41,422 nucleotides of DNA from an uncultured Butyrivibrio sp. (GTDB lineage: Bacteria; Bacillota; Clostridia; Lachnospirales; Lachnospiraceae). This document shows positions 24,259-32,137 of the stretch, piece after piece (position 1 is the stretch's first letter; each line of letters begins with the position of its first letter). The notes beneath the pieces are model-generated. The model was not told the origin of the DNA and ran no database searches. It saw nothing but the letters and a program-made list of their open reading frames with translations. The stretch is taken from positions 1 through 41,422 of the forward strand of contig CAMORK010000017.1 in assembly GCA_946623755.1 (NCBI GenBank). The letters run 5' to 3'. The position numbers and the translations under genes were made by a program.

Positions 24259-24260
24259 GT

Positions 24261-25895
24261 ATGGAAACCAATAATAATCAGACACCACAGTATAGCTATA
24301 ATTACACAGGTCCAGCGGCACAGAATCCACAGCCGGTTAATCCGCAGTATACAGGGCCTCAGATGAGCAATCCCCAGATCGTTAACCCTCAGGCGGGCAA
24401 TCCTCAGATGGGAAATGTAGTTCAGATGCAGCCCGTAATAAAGGGAAATGCTGAGCACTTCAGAAAGTACGGACTTCTGTCGGTAATATTCGGACTCATC
24501 TATGGCTTTTGTCTGTACAACAACCACTCCAGCATCACATATCCGATCTTTATGGTATGCGCACTGGTAATCCTTAAATTCGTAAGAGCCAGGGACGGGC
24601 TCTCACTTATAACAGACTGCAATGGTAAAAGAGCTCTCGGTATCTTCTACGTTGCATCCCTGATACTGCTTTCTATCCACAGATGCCTGACAACAAGCCC
24701 TGCTCTTAACTTTTTGGAGAGAACTGCCATCTTCCTGCTATTGTTCAGCTATGTCATTTATCTCTATGTGGATACAACAGGTTTTGATATCGGTGCCTGG
24801 CTTCTCAGTATTCTTTTAACATTGATCAAACCTATTGAGCACCTCGGCAGTCCTTTTTCCGATTACAGCGCTCTGAGAAAATCCAGAGCCAAAGAAGAAG
24901 TAAGTCAGAAAAAGAAAAATTTCAATGCCGTACTTATTGGACTTGCAATAACCGTTCCGCTTTTAGTGGTAATAATACCGCTCCTTGCTTCAGCAGATGC
25001 AGTCTTTGAAAACATGCTCTCCAACATCTTCAAGGACATTGATATTCCGGAATATCTCTTCCATGCATTTATGATGGCTGCAACTGCAATAGTTGGCTTC
25101 TGGTGTGCTTATACCATCATCACATCAATGACAAGACAGGAAATAAAGATAAAGGTCAGAGGCGAAGGCGAGGCAAACCCTGTTATTGCAATTACCTTTA
25201 CAAGCATCATCGGACTTATCTACATCCTGTTCTGCGCGATTCAGCTTCTCTACCTCTTTAGTGGTAAGATGGCTCTTCCGGAAGGCTATACCTACGCAGA
25301 ATATGCCCACGAAGGCTTCTACCAGCTGCTAGCTGTGTGCATCCTGAATATCGTGATGGTTTCGATCTGTCAGGCATTCTTTAAGAGCTCTAAGGTTTTG
25401 AAAGCTCTTTTGACAATAATCGCCGCCTGCACTTATATCATGATCACATCATCAGCTTACAGAATGATCATGTACATAGATGTCTACCACCTGACATTCT
25501 TAAGGCTCTTTGTACTATGGTTTCTGGCAGTGCTGTGCTTCTGGCTCTCATTCCTTATCATCAGTATGTATGTCAGAAAATTCCCGGTGTTCAAGGCATG
25601 CATGGTAGCCATAACCATTGCTTTTATCGCCTTTATATACAGCAATCCCGATTATCAGATTGCAAAGTATGACCTTCAGGCAGCTGCCAACAAGATTGAT
25701 GAGTATTCTTCAGTTGCAGACTATATCGAGGATGAACTGTCATTCGATGCCGTTCCTGCCATTGTTCAGGATAAGGAAGTACTTGAGTTGTTCAGGCGTT
25801 ATCATGATCATGAATATATAACCGAAGAGTTTGAAGGCTTCAGAAGATTTAATGTTTCCTACTACATAGCACAGAAATATTTAAAGACTGAATAA
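24261..25895 (+). CDS. DUF4173/DUF4153 family polytopic membrane protein
   Basis: The 544-aa protein starts with a Asn/Pro/Gln-rich low-complexity segment (residues 1-58, with repeated NPQ units). About twelve membrane helices follow. The layout, including FLLLFSYVIYLYVDTTGFDIG, ASADAVFENMLSNIF and the C-terminal soluble part (NPDYQIAKYDLQAAANKIDEYS), matches DUF4173 membrane proteins of unknown function found in Firmicutes. GAGGAG lies 8 nt before ATG 24261. It ends in a strong bidirectional terminator. Control by the XRE protein directly upstream is likely from the operon layout. Confidence 0.88.
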   Translation: METNNNQTPQYSYNYTGPAAQNPQPVNPQYTGPQMSNPQIVNPQAGNPQMGNVVQMQPVIKGNAEHFRKYGLLSVIFGLIYGFCLYNNHSSITYPIFMVCALVILKFVRARDGLSLITDCNGKRALGIFYVASLILLSIHRCLTTSPALNFLERTAIFLLLFSYVIYLYVDTTGFDIGAWLLSILLTLIKPIEHLGSPFSDYSALRKSRAKEEVSQKKKNFNAVLIGLAITVPLLVVIIPLLASADAVFENMLSNIFKDIDIPEYLFHAFMMAATAIVGFWCAYTIITSMTRQEIKIKVRGEGEANPVIAITFTSIIGLIYILFCAIQLLYLFSGKMALPEGYTYAEYAHEGFYQLLAVCILNIVMVSICQAFFKSSKVLKALLTIIAACTYIMITSSAYRMIMYIDVYHLTFLRLFVLWFLAVLCFWLSFLIISMYVRKFPVFKACMVAITIAFIAFIYSNPDYQIAKYDLQAAANKIDEYSSVADYIEDELSFDAVPAIVQDKEVLELFRRYHDHEYITEEFEGFRRFNVSYYIAQKYLKTE

Positions 25896-25909
25896 ATCAA
25901 ATGAGAAAA

Positions 25910-25946
25910 AAGTCCGGGCATTTCACATAAATGCCCGGACTTCTTA
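25910..25946. terminator. bidirectional terminator between the convergent DUF4173 and XRE-Uma2 genes
   Basis: AAGTCCGGGCATTT and AAATGCCCGGACTT are a perfect 14-bp stem around the loop CACAT. A-rich sequence precedes it and TTCTTATT follows, so it serves both convergent genes. Confidence 0.92.
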
Positions 25947-26834
25947 TTAAGCTCTGACCTTGATCTTCAATTTGCCATCATATATATATACAGGAATCTC
26001 ATCCTCAAAATTATAAATATATGCCATCATAGGCTCGCCCTCGATATAAGTTGTCACCTTCTCTTTCTCAGGATCAACTATCCAGTACTCCCTTACTCCA
26101 CCCGACATATACTTGTACATCTTGTCTTTATAATCCCTATGCCTGGTACTCCTGGAAACAACCTCTATTACCCAGTCAGGTGCTCCCCAGATTCCGTCAT
26201 CTCTTATACTGTCAGGATCACATACCACAACTATATCCGGAATCAGCAGAGTATAATCATCTTCTGAAATTCTCACATTGACGCCAACGCTGAACGCCTT
26301 GCACTTCCCTTTGTTATCGTCTATAAACCTCTGTATTGTCCAACCAATATTCTGAACTATTGTCTGATGCTTAATCCCGGGCATCTCATTAATGATAATG
26401 TTTCCATCAAGAAGCTCGACCGTTCTGTCCTCGCCAATCTCACCAAGCATACTGACTGTTGCTCTCTTATCGACAACTGCAGCCAGGTTCCCATGATTTT
26501 CAATCTGACTTATCGGAACAGCAAAGGGAATTGGGTCATTACTAAGCCCCCGCTCTGATCTGTATTTATTCTCAAGTTCTTTCATATCAACATCTTCATC
26601 GGGATGTTCCTTAAAGTACTCTTCCAGATAGAGCTTGTACTCACTGAGCCTGGCAATCATCTCCGCATGTGCAAGTGCCCTGTCAATTTTCTCAATGGTA
26701 ATATATGAGGGCTTTTTAGTCTCACCTGTCATGACTTTACTTACAGTACCAACCGGTAGTTCCGCCAGATATGCCAGTTGCGCTGTAGTGAGCTTCAGGT
26801 TCTTTTTTCTTCTCTTAAGATCATTTATATCCAT
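25947..26834 (-). CDS. XRE-type HTH fused to Uma2-family (DUF820) PD-(D/E)XK nuclease-like domain
   Basis: The N-terminus (about residues 1-60; NLKLTTAQLAYLAELPVGTVSKVMTGE is the HTH) is a Cro/XRE DNA-binding domain. A charged linker follows. The C-terminal half is a Uma2-like restriction-endonuclease fold: LLDGNIIINEMPGIKHQTIVQNI, then VRISEDDYTLLIPDIVVVCD, PDWVIEVVSRSTRHRDYKDKMYKYMSGGVREYWIVDPEKEKV. The putative active-site set (PDIVV, WVIEVVS, with Lys in DYKDKMYKY) is present. The biological role of Uma2 proteins is unknown. ATG 26834 is chosen; the RBS GGGGTGG lies in a palindromic operator, so the protein probably represses itself. Confidence 0.88.
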   Translation of the reverse strand: MDINDLKRRKKNLKLTTAQLAYLAELPVGTVSKVMTGETKKPSYITIEKIDRALAHAEMIARLSEYKLYLEEYFKEHPDEDVDMKELENKYRSERGLSNDPIPFAVPISQIENHGNLAAVVDKRATVSMLGEIGEDRTVELLDGNIIINEMPGIKHQTIVQNIGWTIQRFIDDNKGKCKAFSVGVNVRISEDDYTLLIPDIVVVCDPDSIRDDGIWGAPDWVIEVVSRSTRHRDYKDKMYKYMSGGVREYWIVDPEKEKVTTYIEGEPMMAYIYNFEDEIPVYIYDGKLKIKVRA

Positions 26835-26839
26835 AACAA

Positions 26840-26886
26840 AACCACCCCTATAATTCAATTATAGAGGTGGTTCAAATCATAGTCAA
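26840..26886 (-). promoter_or_regulatory. promoter plus 33-bp palindromic operator of the XRE-Uma2 gene
   Basis: TTGACT (26886-26881), a 17-nt spacer and TATAAT (26863-26858) form a near-consensus promoter on the minus strand. A palindrome (26840-26872) with arms AACCACCCCTATAATT and AATTATAGAGGTGGTT, one mismatch and a single central base, covers the -10, the start site and the RBS (GGGGTGG). Confidence 0.8.
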
Positions 26887-26891
26887 TTATT

Positions 26892-26910
26892 TTTACCCGC
26901 ACTCGGGTAA
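26892..26910. other. small hairpin downstream of the amino acid-binding protein gene
   Basis: TTTACCCG and CGGGTAAA pair around a short loop, 5 nt after the stop of the solute-binding gene. On the minus strand A-rich, not T-rich, sequence follows, so it is not a typical terminator for that gene. Confidence 0.4.
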
Positions 26911-26914
26911 ATTG

Positions 26915-27730
26915 TCAGTTGCTTGTTATATCAGCACCGAAGTACTTGTTTGAGATCTCTGCAAGAGTTCCGTCGTCACGAAGCTCTGAGATAGCCTCAT
27001 TGATGGCTTCCCTGAGTGAATCGTTGTCTGATCCCTTTGCAAGAGGAATTGCATACATTGTAACTTCATCATCCATTGCTGCAACCTTAAGCTCTGTGGT
27101 TCCTGTTGTCTTGAAGTAGTCCTGAGCTGAAGTGTTGGCATTGATAGTAGCATCAACTGTTCCGTTGAGAACCAGTGTCATTGTCTCACCGATCGTATCA
27201 ACGTTTGAACATGTAGCGCCATGTGCAACTCCCATAGCCTCGTAGGTTGAACCTGCTGAGTTTGCAGTGGTCTTGCCTGCAAGATCATCAAATGTGTTGA
27301 TGTCATTGTTGGATGCAAGAGTAACAACTACTGCATGGTCATAGGCATAAGGATGTGTAAAGTCATAGGTTTCCTTACGATCATCTGTAACATCTACACC
27401 GTTTGCCATCATATCAAAGGTTCCGGTTGTAACACCTGTAAGTCCTCCGTCAAAAGCAACCTCCTGGAAATCAGGCTCTACGCCGAGCTTCTCCGCAATT
27501 GCTGCTGCGATCTCTACATCAAAACCCACAAGCTCATCTGTGTTCTCATCATGGTAAGTAAATGGTGCCCATACGCCCTCAGTTGCGATTGTGATTTTGC
27601 CTGCTGCCTTGATCCTTGCAAGGTGATCATCACCCTTGGACTCTGCACCGCTGCCAGCAGAAGCTCCGCATCCTGCAACTGTAACGGCTGTAAGAACAGT
27701 CGCCAGTAACATAGATAGTTTCTTTCTCAT
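26915..27730 (-). CDS. polar amino acid ABC transporter substrate-binding lipoprotein (family 3)
   Basis: This is a membrane-anchored binding protein of the polar amino acid class (His/Gln/Arg/cystine). The lipoprotein signal MRKKLSMLLATVLTAVTVAGCG ends with Cys 21. The domain starts at AAGKITIATEGVWAPFTYHDE and has the family motif LVGFDVEIAAAIAEKLGV, the DVTDDRKETYDFTHPY loop and a closing GTLAEISNKYFG. The aromatic/Asp pattern is that of an amino acid site, but the ligand cannot be named; cystine or glutamine are both possible. AGAAGGAG precedes ATG 27730. A 6-bp dyad TACGAA/TTCGTA sits just upstream of the RBS. It lies 70 nt downstream of the ATPase gene. Confidence 0.9.
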   Translation of the reverse strand: MRKKLSMLLATVLTAVTVAGCGASAGSGAESKGDDHLARIKAAGKITIATEGVWAPFTYHDENTDELVGFDVEIAAAIAEKLGVEPDFQEVAFDGGLTGVTTGTFDMMANGVDVTDDRKETYDFTHPYAYDHAVVVTLASNNDINTFDDLAGKTTANSAGSTYEAMGVAHGATCSNVDTIGETMTLVLNGTVDATINANTSAQDYFKTTGTTELKVAAMDDEVTMYAIPLAKGSDNDSLREAINEAISELRDDGTLAEISNKYFGADITSN

Positions 27731-27800
27731 AATTTTTCTCCTTCTACGAACTTCTTTTCGTAAATTTAATTGTACAAAATTTATTTTGGATAATAATACA

Positions 27801-28541
27801 TCAATTTTTTGTCAAACGCAAGAACTCTTTTGTGCGATCTTCTTTCGGATTTTCAAAGAACTCAGCGCCATGGCCTTCTTCCACCACTTTTCCGTCTGCC
27901 ATAAATACCACTTTTGATGACACCTCTTTTGCAAAAGAGATCTCGTGTGTAACCACGATCATGGTCATGCCCTCATGGGCGAGCTCTCTCATAACTTCCA
28001 GAACCTCTGCTGTAAGCTCGGGATCCAGCGCTGATGTGGGTTCGTCGAAGTAGATTATATCGGGATCAGTAGCAAGAGCCCTTGCTATGGCTACTCTCTG
28101 CTGCTGTCCGCCAGACAACTGGCTTGGATACTGACCTGCAAAATCTGCCATGCCGACTTTTCTGAGAACTTCCAGCGCCTTCTCCTCAGCAGCCTTGGCA
28201 TGTACATGCCTTGCTGATGTAAGACCAAGAGTCACGTTGTGCAAAACTGTCTTGTTGGCAAAAAGGTTGTAGTTCTGGAAAACAAAGCCTGTCCTCTTTC
28301 TGATAGCGGAAATATCATCTCTCCCGACTCCCGGAAGATGATAGGTCTTTTCCCCGAAGACAAGCTCTCCCTCATCGGCCTTCTCGAGGAAATTTATGCA
28401 GCGAAGAAACGTTGTCTTGCCGGATCCGGACGGCCCCAGAATTGAGACCACATCCCCCTTTTCAACTGTAAGACCTACGCCCTTTAATACTTCGGTGCTT
28501 TCAAATTTTTTATGTAGATTTCTAACTTCTAATAATTTCAT
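27801..28541 (-). CDS. polar amino acid ABC transporter ATP-binding protein (GlnQ/TcyC-like)
   Basis: This is the ATPase of the adjacent amino acid importer. Walker A GPSGSGKTTFLRCIN, Q-loop VFQNYNLFANKTVLHNV, signature LSGGQQQRVAIARAL, Walker B IIYFDEPTSALDPEL and H-loop VVTHEISFAKEVS are all intact. At 246 aa it has the usual length. I start it at ATG 28541 (MKLLEVRNLHKKF; GAGG 5 nt before), since the longer frame adds residues with no match. It starts 25 nt after the permease stop. Confidence 0.93.
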   Translation of the reverse strand: MKLLEVRNLHKKFESTEVLKGVGLTVEKGDVVSILGPSGSGKTTFLRCINFLEKADEGELVFGEKTYHLPGVGRDDISAIRKRTGFVFQNYNLFANKTVLHNVTLGLTSARHVHAKAAEEKALEVLRKVGMADFAGQYPSQLSGGQQQRVAIARALATDPDIIYFDEPTSALDPELTAEVLEVMRELAHEGMTMIVVTHEISFAKEVSSKVVFMADGKVVEEGHGAEFFENPKEDRTKEFLRLTKN

Positions 28542-28566
28542 AAATACCTCGCTAAGTTCTCTCAGC

Positions 28567-29241
28567 TTATTTTCTGACTCCGTAGCTTCCAAGGATCTTC
28601 TCGCCCTTTTTCTGCACGAAGGTCAGAACTGTACAGAACAGCAGGTAAACGATAGCAACTTCGATGTAGAGAGGCAGATAGTTGTAGGACTGGCCTGCAA
28701 TCTGCTTGGTTCTTGTAAACATCTCAACAACGGTGATACTTGAAGCGAGAGATGTGTCTTTTACCATGCTGATAAGCGCGTTAAACAGAGATGGGAACGC
28801 TGTCCTGAAGGACTGTGGAAGAATGATGTGCCACATGATCTGCATGAAGTTCATACCCACGCAGTATCCGGCTTCGAGCTGTCCTGCGGGAACAGCTTCC
28901 ATTGCAGCCCTCATGGTCTCTGCACTGTAGGCGCCTTCATTGATGGTGAACACAATAACCGCCATTACAAAAGGATTTGCGTGAATGCCGATCAGCGGAA
29001 GTCCGTAGAACGCCACCATGAGCTGTACCAAAAGCGGTGTTCCCCTGATGACCCAGATGTAAAACCTGCATATCTGCTTGAGGACAGGTACATCTGCAAA
29101 CTGCACCATGGCCACAAGTACTGCAAGAACAGTTGACAGGATAAAGGCGATCACCGCCAGTGGCAGCGTTACCTTAAGTCCGAATTCTAATATTTTGGGA
29201 AAAGAGCTGATGAGCAGCTCCATTGTCTTTTGACTAATCAT
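28567..29241 (-). CDS. polar amino acid ABC transporter permease (HisM/GlnP family)
   Basis: This is the membrane subunit of the importer, with about five helices. The typical sequence WVIRGTPLLVQLMVAFYGLP and the EAA loop AVPAGQLEAGYCVGMNFMQIMWHIILPQSFRTAFPSLFN are present. The likely start, ATG 29241, overlaps the end of the MATE gene by 8 nt (ATGATTAG), so translation is coupled to the exporter. An in-frame start 39 nt further up has no RBS. Confidence 0.9.
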   Translation of the reverse strand: MISQKTMELLISSFPKILEFGLKVTLPLAVIAFILSTVLAVLVAMVQFADVPVLKQICRFYIWVIRGTPLLVQLMVAFYGLPLIGIHANPFVMAVIVFTINEGAYSAETMRAAMEAVPAGQLEAGYCVGMNFMQIMWHIILPQSFRTAFPSLFNALISMVKDTSLASSITVVEMFTRTKQIAGQSYNYLPLYIEVAIVYLLFCTVLTFVQKKGEKILGSYGVRK

Positions 29242-30628
29242 TAAACTTTCTAAGCTCCGAATATGCCATTGGTACGGCAATTAACATTGATAAAACATCT
29301 GCACAGGCCTGAGTCATCTCAACGCCCTGAATTCCAAGGAAATGCGGAAGTATCAGGATCAGCGGGATGAAGCAGAATCCGTTTCTGGCAGAAGCTGTGA
29401 TAGATGCTTTAAAGCCCTTTCCTATGGACTGAAGCATCATGTTGCTGATTACGATCGCGCCGGAGAGCGGTGTCGACAGGCACATGTAGCGAAGGGCCGT
29501 TGTTCCGACTTCCTTGGCGTACTGCAAAGTCTGAGCAGAATCAAGGTCGGCTGCTGCCTTCTCCCTGAAGAAAAGGCTGATGATCTGCGGTGCAAATTTG
29601 TAAAATACGATTGCTATGATTATCAGGAATATGGTTGAATACTTGACGCAGAACTTGAAGCCCTCTTTTACTCTCTTTGTAAGGCCCGCTCCGTAGTTAA
29701 AGGAACATACAGGCTGATAGCCCTGGCCAAATCCGATAAGAGCTGAGCCCATCATGAGCATAAGTCTTCCTGCAACGCTCATTCCGGCGATGGCTGCATC
29801 TCCGCCAATAGCTCCCGCCGTACGATTGAGAAGAAGCGTTGATATGGCTGCAAGTCCCTGACGGAAAAGAGACGGTGCACCGCCGTTAATAACTTCAAGC
29901 AGGTAATGCAGGTTGAGCTTGACATTGCTGAAGCTCATCCTGATATTCTCGCCCTTGCTGGTTCCGATGAACAGAACAATAAAGCTTGTGAACTGTCCCA
30001 TGACTGTTGCAATGGCAGCACCTCTGACCTGCATGTGAAATCCCAGGATAAGAAGCGGGTCAAGGACCATATTCATCACTGCACCGGACATAAGTCCTAT
30101 CATGGCATATACTGCGCTTCCCTGAAAACGGAGCTGGTTGTTGACAACGAACTGAGCCATCATAAATGGTGCTCCGATCAGAATTATCCTCATGTAGTCC
30201 ATTGTGAACTGCATTGTAGTGTCCGTAGCTCCCAGGAAATGAGCTATCGGAGCTGCAAAGATATTGCCGACAATTGCAAAGATTATACCGACGATTATCG
30301 CCATGGCAAATCCCGTGGATGCCATTTCATTGGCTTCCTTGTGGTTGCCTGCTCCAAGCATTCTCGAGAGGTAATTACCCGAGCCATGCCCAAAAAAGAA
30401 TCCAAAAGCCTGGATGATGGCCATCACAGTGAACACGAGGCCAACGGATGCCGTGGCCGCAGTGTTTACTGCCGGGTTGTCGGATACTCTTGCCACAAAG
30501 AACGTGTCCGCCGTGTTGTATATTGCTGTTACCAGCATGCTGATAATTGTGGGCACCGACAGTGACAATATAAGCCGCGGTACCGGCGTGGTTGTAAGAT
30601 ACTCACGCCTGTCTTTTGGTTGTTTCAT
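29234..30628 (-). CDS. MATE family multidrug/Na+-driven efflux protein
   Basis: The 464-aa protein has twelve predicted membrane helices in two homologous halves, as usual for MATE exporters (NorM/DinF/MepA type). The first helices carry PTIISMLVTAIYNTADTFFVARV and later GFGQGYQPVCSFNYGA, both typical of the MepA-like group. It likely expels a drug-like cation or metabolite by Na+ or H+ antiport. It starts with a rather distant AAAGGA at ATG 30628. It is the first gene of an operon with the amino acid ABC transporter, an unusual pairing of exporter and importer. Confidence 0.92.
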   Translation of the reverse strand: MKQPKDRREYLTTTPVPRLILSLSVPTIISMLVTAIYNTADTFFVARVSDNPAVNTAATASVGLVFTVMAIIQAFGFFFGHGSGNYLSRMLGAGNHKEANEMASTGFAMAIIVGIIFAIVGNIFAAPIAHFLGATDTTMQFTMDYMRIILIGAPFMMAQFVVNNQLRFQGSAVYAMIGLMSGAVMNMVLDPLLILGFHMQVRGAAIATVMGQFTSFIVLFIGTSKGENIRMSFSNVKLNLHYLLEVINGGAPSLFRQGLAAISTLLLNRTAGAIGGDAAIAGMSVAGRLMLMMGSALIGFGQGYQPVCSFNYGAGLTKRVKEGFKFCVKYSTIFLIIIAIVFYKFAPQIISLFFREKAAADLDSAQTLQYAKEVGTTALRYMCLSTPLSGAIVISNMMLQSIGKGFKASITASARNGFCFIPLILILPHFLGIQGVEMTQACADVLSMLIAVPMAYSELRKFND

Positions 30629-30661
30629 CTATTTAATGTTTCCTTTTGCACAATTTGCTTG

Positions 30662-30691
30662 TATGTAATCTATGGTATCACACCATGTCAA
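30662..30691 (-). promoter_or_regulatory. promoter of the MATE-ABC operon with dyad
   Basis: TTGACA (30691-30686), an 18-nt spacer and TACATA (30667-30662) on the minus strand. The inverted repeat ATGGT-ATCAC-ACCAT (30672-30686) fills the spacer and touches the -35, so it is a candidate repressor site. Confidence 0.45.
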
Positions 30692-30697
30692 GTTTTC

Positions 30698-30780
30698 TGA
30701 GTCACTAGGGACAGTCACCAGGGACGGTTCAGTTTGACTCATTTTGAGTCACTGGGGACGTTTCAGTTTGACTCATTTTA
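30698..30780. repeat. dispersed GAGTCA/GGGGACG element, copy 3: two adjacent units
   Basis: Unit a (30698-30742) opens TGAGTCACTAGGGACAGTC and ends TTTGACTCA; it contains a partial internal duplication of the GGGAC core (GGGACAGTCACCAGGGACGG). Unit b (about 30745-30776) is TGAGTCACTGGGGACG, then TTTCAGTTTGACTCA. It ends 1 nt before the DUF2130 stop codon, again at the 3' end of a gene. Confidence 0.9.
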
Positions 30781-30781
30781 C

Positions 30782-32077
30782 TTAGTCGTCCTTCAGTGCA
30801 TCGAACTTGGCTTTCATGGTGGGATTGTTCCTGGTAAGCTTCTTGACGCTTACTTCCTCCACTTTGCCGGTTGCAATACGAAGCTGATTGTCTGATCCAA
30901 GAAGTTCTTTCTTTACTTTCTCCAAATGATCAATGGTATTGTCAATCTCTTTAATTGCCTTTTCAAAATGATCATGGGCATGTTTATAGTTTTTGCTGAA
31001 GTCATCCTTGAACTTCATGAGTGAATCTTCAAAGTTTGATACATCGATATCCTGATTGCGCACCATTGCGAGCTCCTGCTTGTAGGTAAGGGCATTGAAA
31101 GCCGCATTCCTAAGAAGCGTGATCATCGGGATAAAGCACTGCGGACGAACCACGTACATCTTGTCATATTTATAAGAGACATCGACAATTCCTGCATTGT
31201 AGAGCTCGGAATCACTCTCAAGGAGAGAAACAAGTACCGCATATTCACAGTTCTTTTCCTTCCTGTCCTTATCCAGCTCCTTGAAGAAGTCTTCGTTCTT
31301 GTGCTTGGTTGCTGTCTCATCCATCTCATTCTTCATCTCGAACATGATGGAGATTATCTCAACGCCGTTTTCATCAGTTTCGCGGTAGATGTAGTCACCC
31401 TTACTTCCGCTTCTTGCATCATTGTCTTTTTCAAAATATGCATTCTTAAAGGCTGTTGCCCTGAGCTGATTGAACTGGATCTCACAGTGCTGCTCAAGAG
31501 TTTCACCAACCATCTTGGTTGACATCTTGGTCTTTAAGTCCTTGTAGAACTCAACTTCCTTCTCCTTCTGCTCAAGGAGAACTTTGCCGCGCTCCTTCTC
31601 CTGCTGGAGCTGATTTTCAAGGTCATGGGCCTTCTCACTGAGTTCTATCTCAGTTGCGTGAACTTTTTCAGTCAGCTCATCGAGCTTCGCCTGTTTCTCA
31701 TCTTCAACCTTCTTGACAGCTTCCATTACTGCGAGCTTCTGCCTGTCATCATTGCTCTGCATTTCAAGAGAGAGTTTTGTGTTCTTCTCCTGCTCTTTCC
31801 TGAGCATATCCTTCAATTGCTCAGCTTCCTTCTCTTTTTCTTCTCTGAGCTTTTCGAGTTCTTCTTCATACTGCTGTCTTGTCTTCAGTACTACCTTATC
31901 TTCAATCGATGACAGCTCCAGGGCATGCTTCTCCTGAAGGTGCCTTTCAAGCTCCTCAGTACGCCTTGTCAGGTCTTTTTCAAATTCCTTGTCCCTGATC
32001 TGCTGTACGATTGAGCTGAGCTCTGTATCGTCTACTGTAAATGCCTGTCCACAGTGTGGGCACTTAAGTTCTGCCAT
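30782..32077 (-). CDS. DUF2130 protein: zinc ribbon, coiled coil, PD-(D/E)XK-like C-terminal part
   Basis: The N-terminus MAELKCPHCGQAFTVDD holds one CxxC pair of a zinc-ribbon type. Residues ~25-190 are highly charged and almost certainly a long coiled coil. The C-terminal part starts with VGETLEQHCEIQFNQLR and contains SGSKGDYIYRET...EIISIMFEMKNE, which looks like the D...ExK core of a PD-(D/E)XK nuclease fold. DUF2130 proteins are widespread, and their function is not established; the layout suggests a DNA-binding or DNA-cutting protein. GGGGG precedes ATG 32077, and a TATAAT lies at 32127-32122. The length, 431 aa, is normal for the family. Confidence 0.88.
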   Translation of the reverse strand: MAELKCPHCGQAFTVDDTELSSIVQQIRDKEFEKDLTRRTEELERHLQEKHALELSSIEDKVVLKTRQQYEEELEKLREEKEKEAEQLKDMLRKEQEKNTKLSLEMQSNDDRQKLAVMEAVKKVEDEKQAKLDELTEKVHATEIELSEKAHDLENQLQQEKERGKVLLEQKEKEVEFYKDLKTKMSTKMVGETLEQHCEIQFNQLRATAFKNAYFEKDNDARSGSKGDYIYRETDENGVEIISIMFEMKNEMDETATKHKNEDFFKELDKDRKEKNCEYAVLVSLLESDSELYNAGIVDVSYKYDKMYVVRPQCFIPMITLLRNAAFNALTYKQELAMVRNQDIDVSNFEDSLMKFKDDFSKNYKHAHDHFEKAIKEIDNTIDHLEKVKKELLGSDNQLRIATGKVEEVSVKKLTRNNPTMKAKFDALKDD

Positions 32078-32137
32078 AGTAATTCCCCCATTACTCTCAG
32101 ATTTGCGTTACTCATTGAATGATTATAGCATGATGTC

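Noticed and set aside
26892..26910. Terminator for the amino acid-binding protein gene
   Set aside because: A stem exists but A-rich, not T-rich, sequence follows on the transcribed strand.
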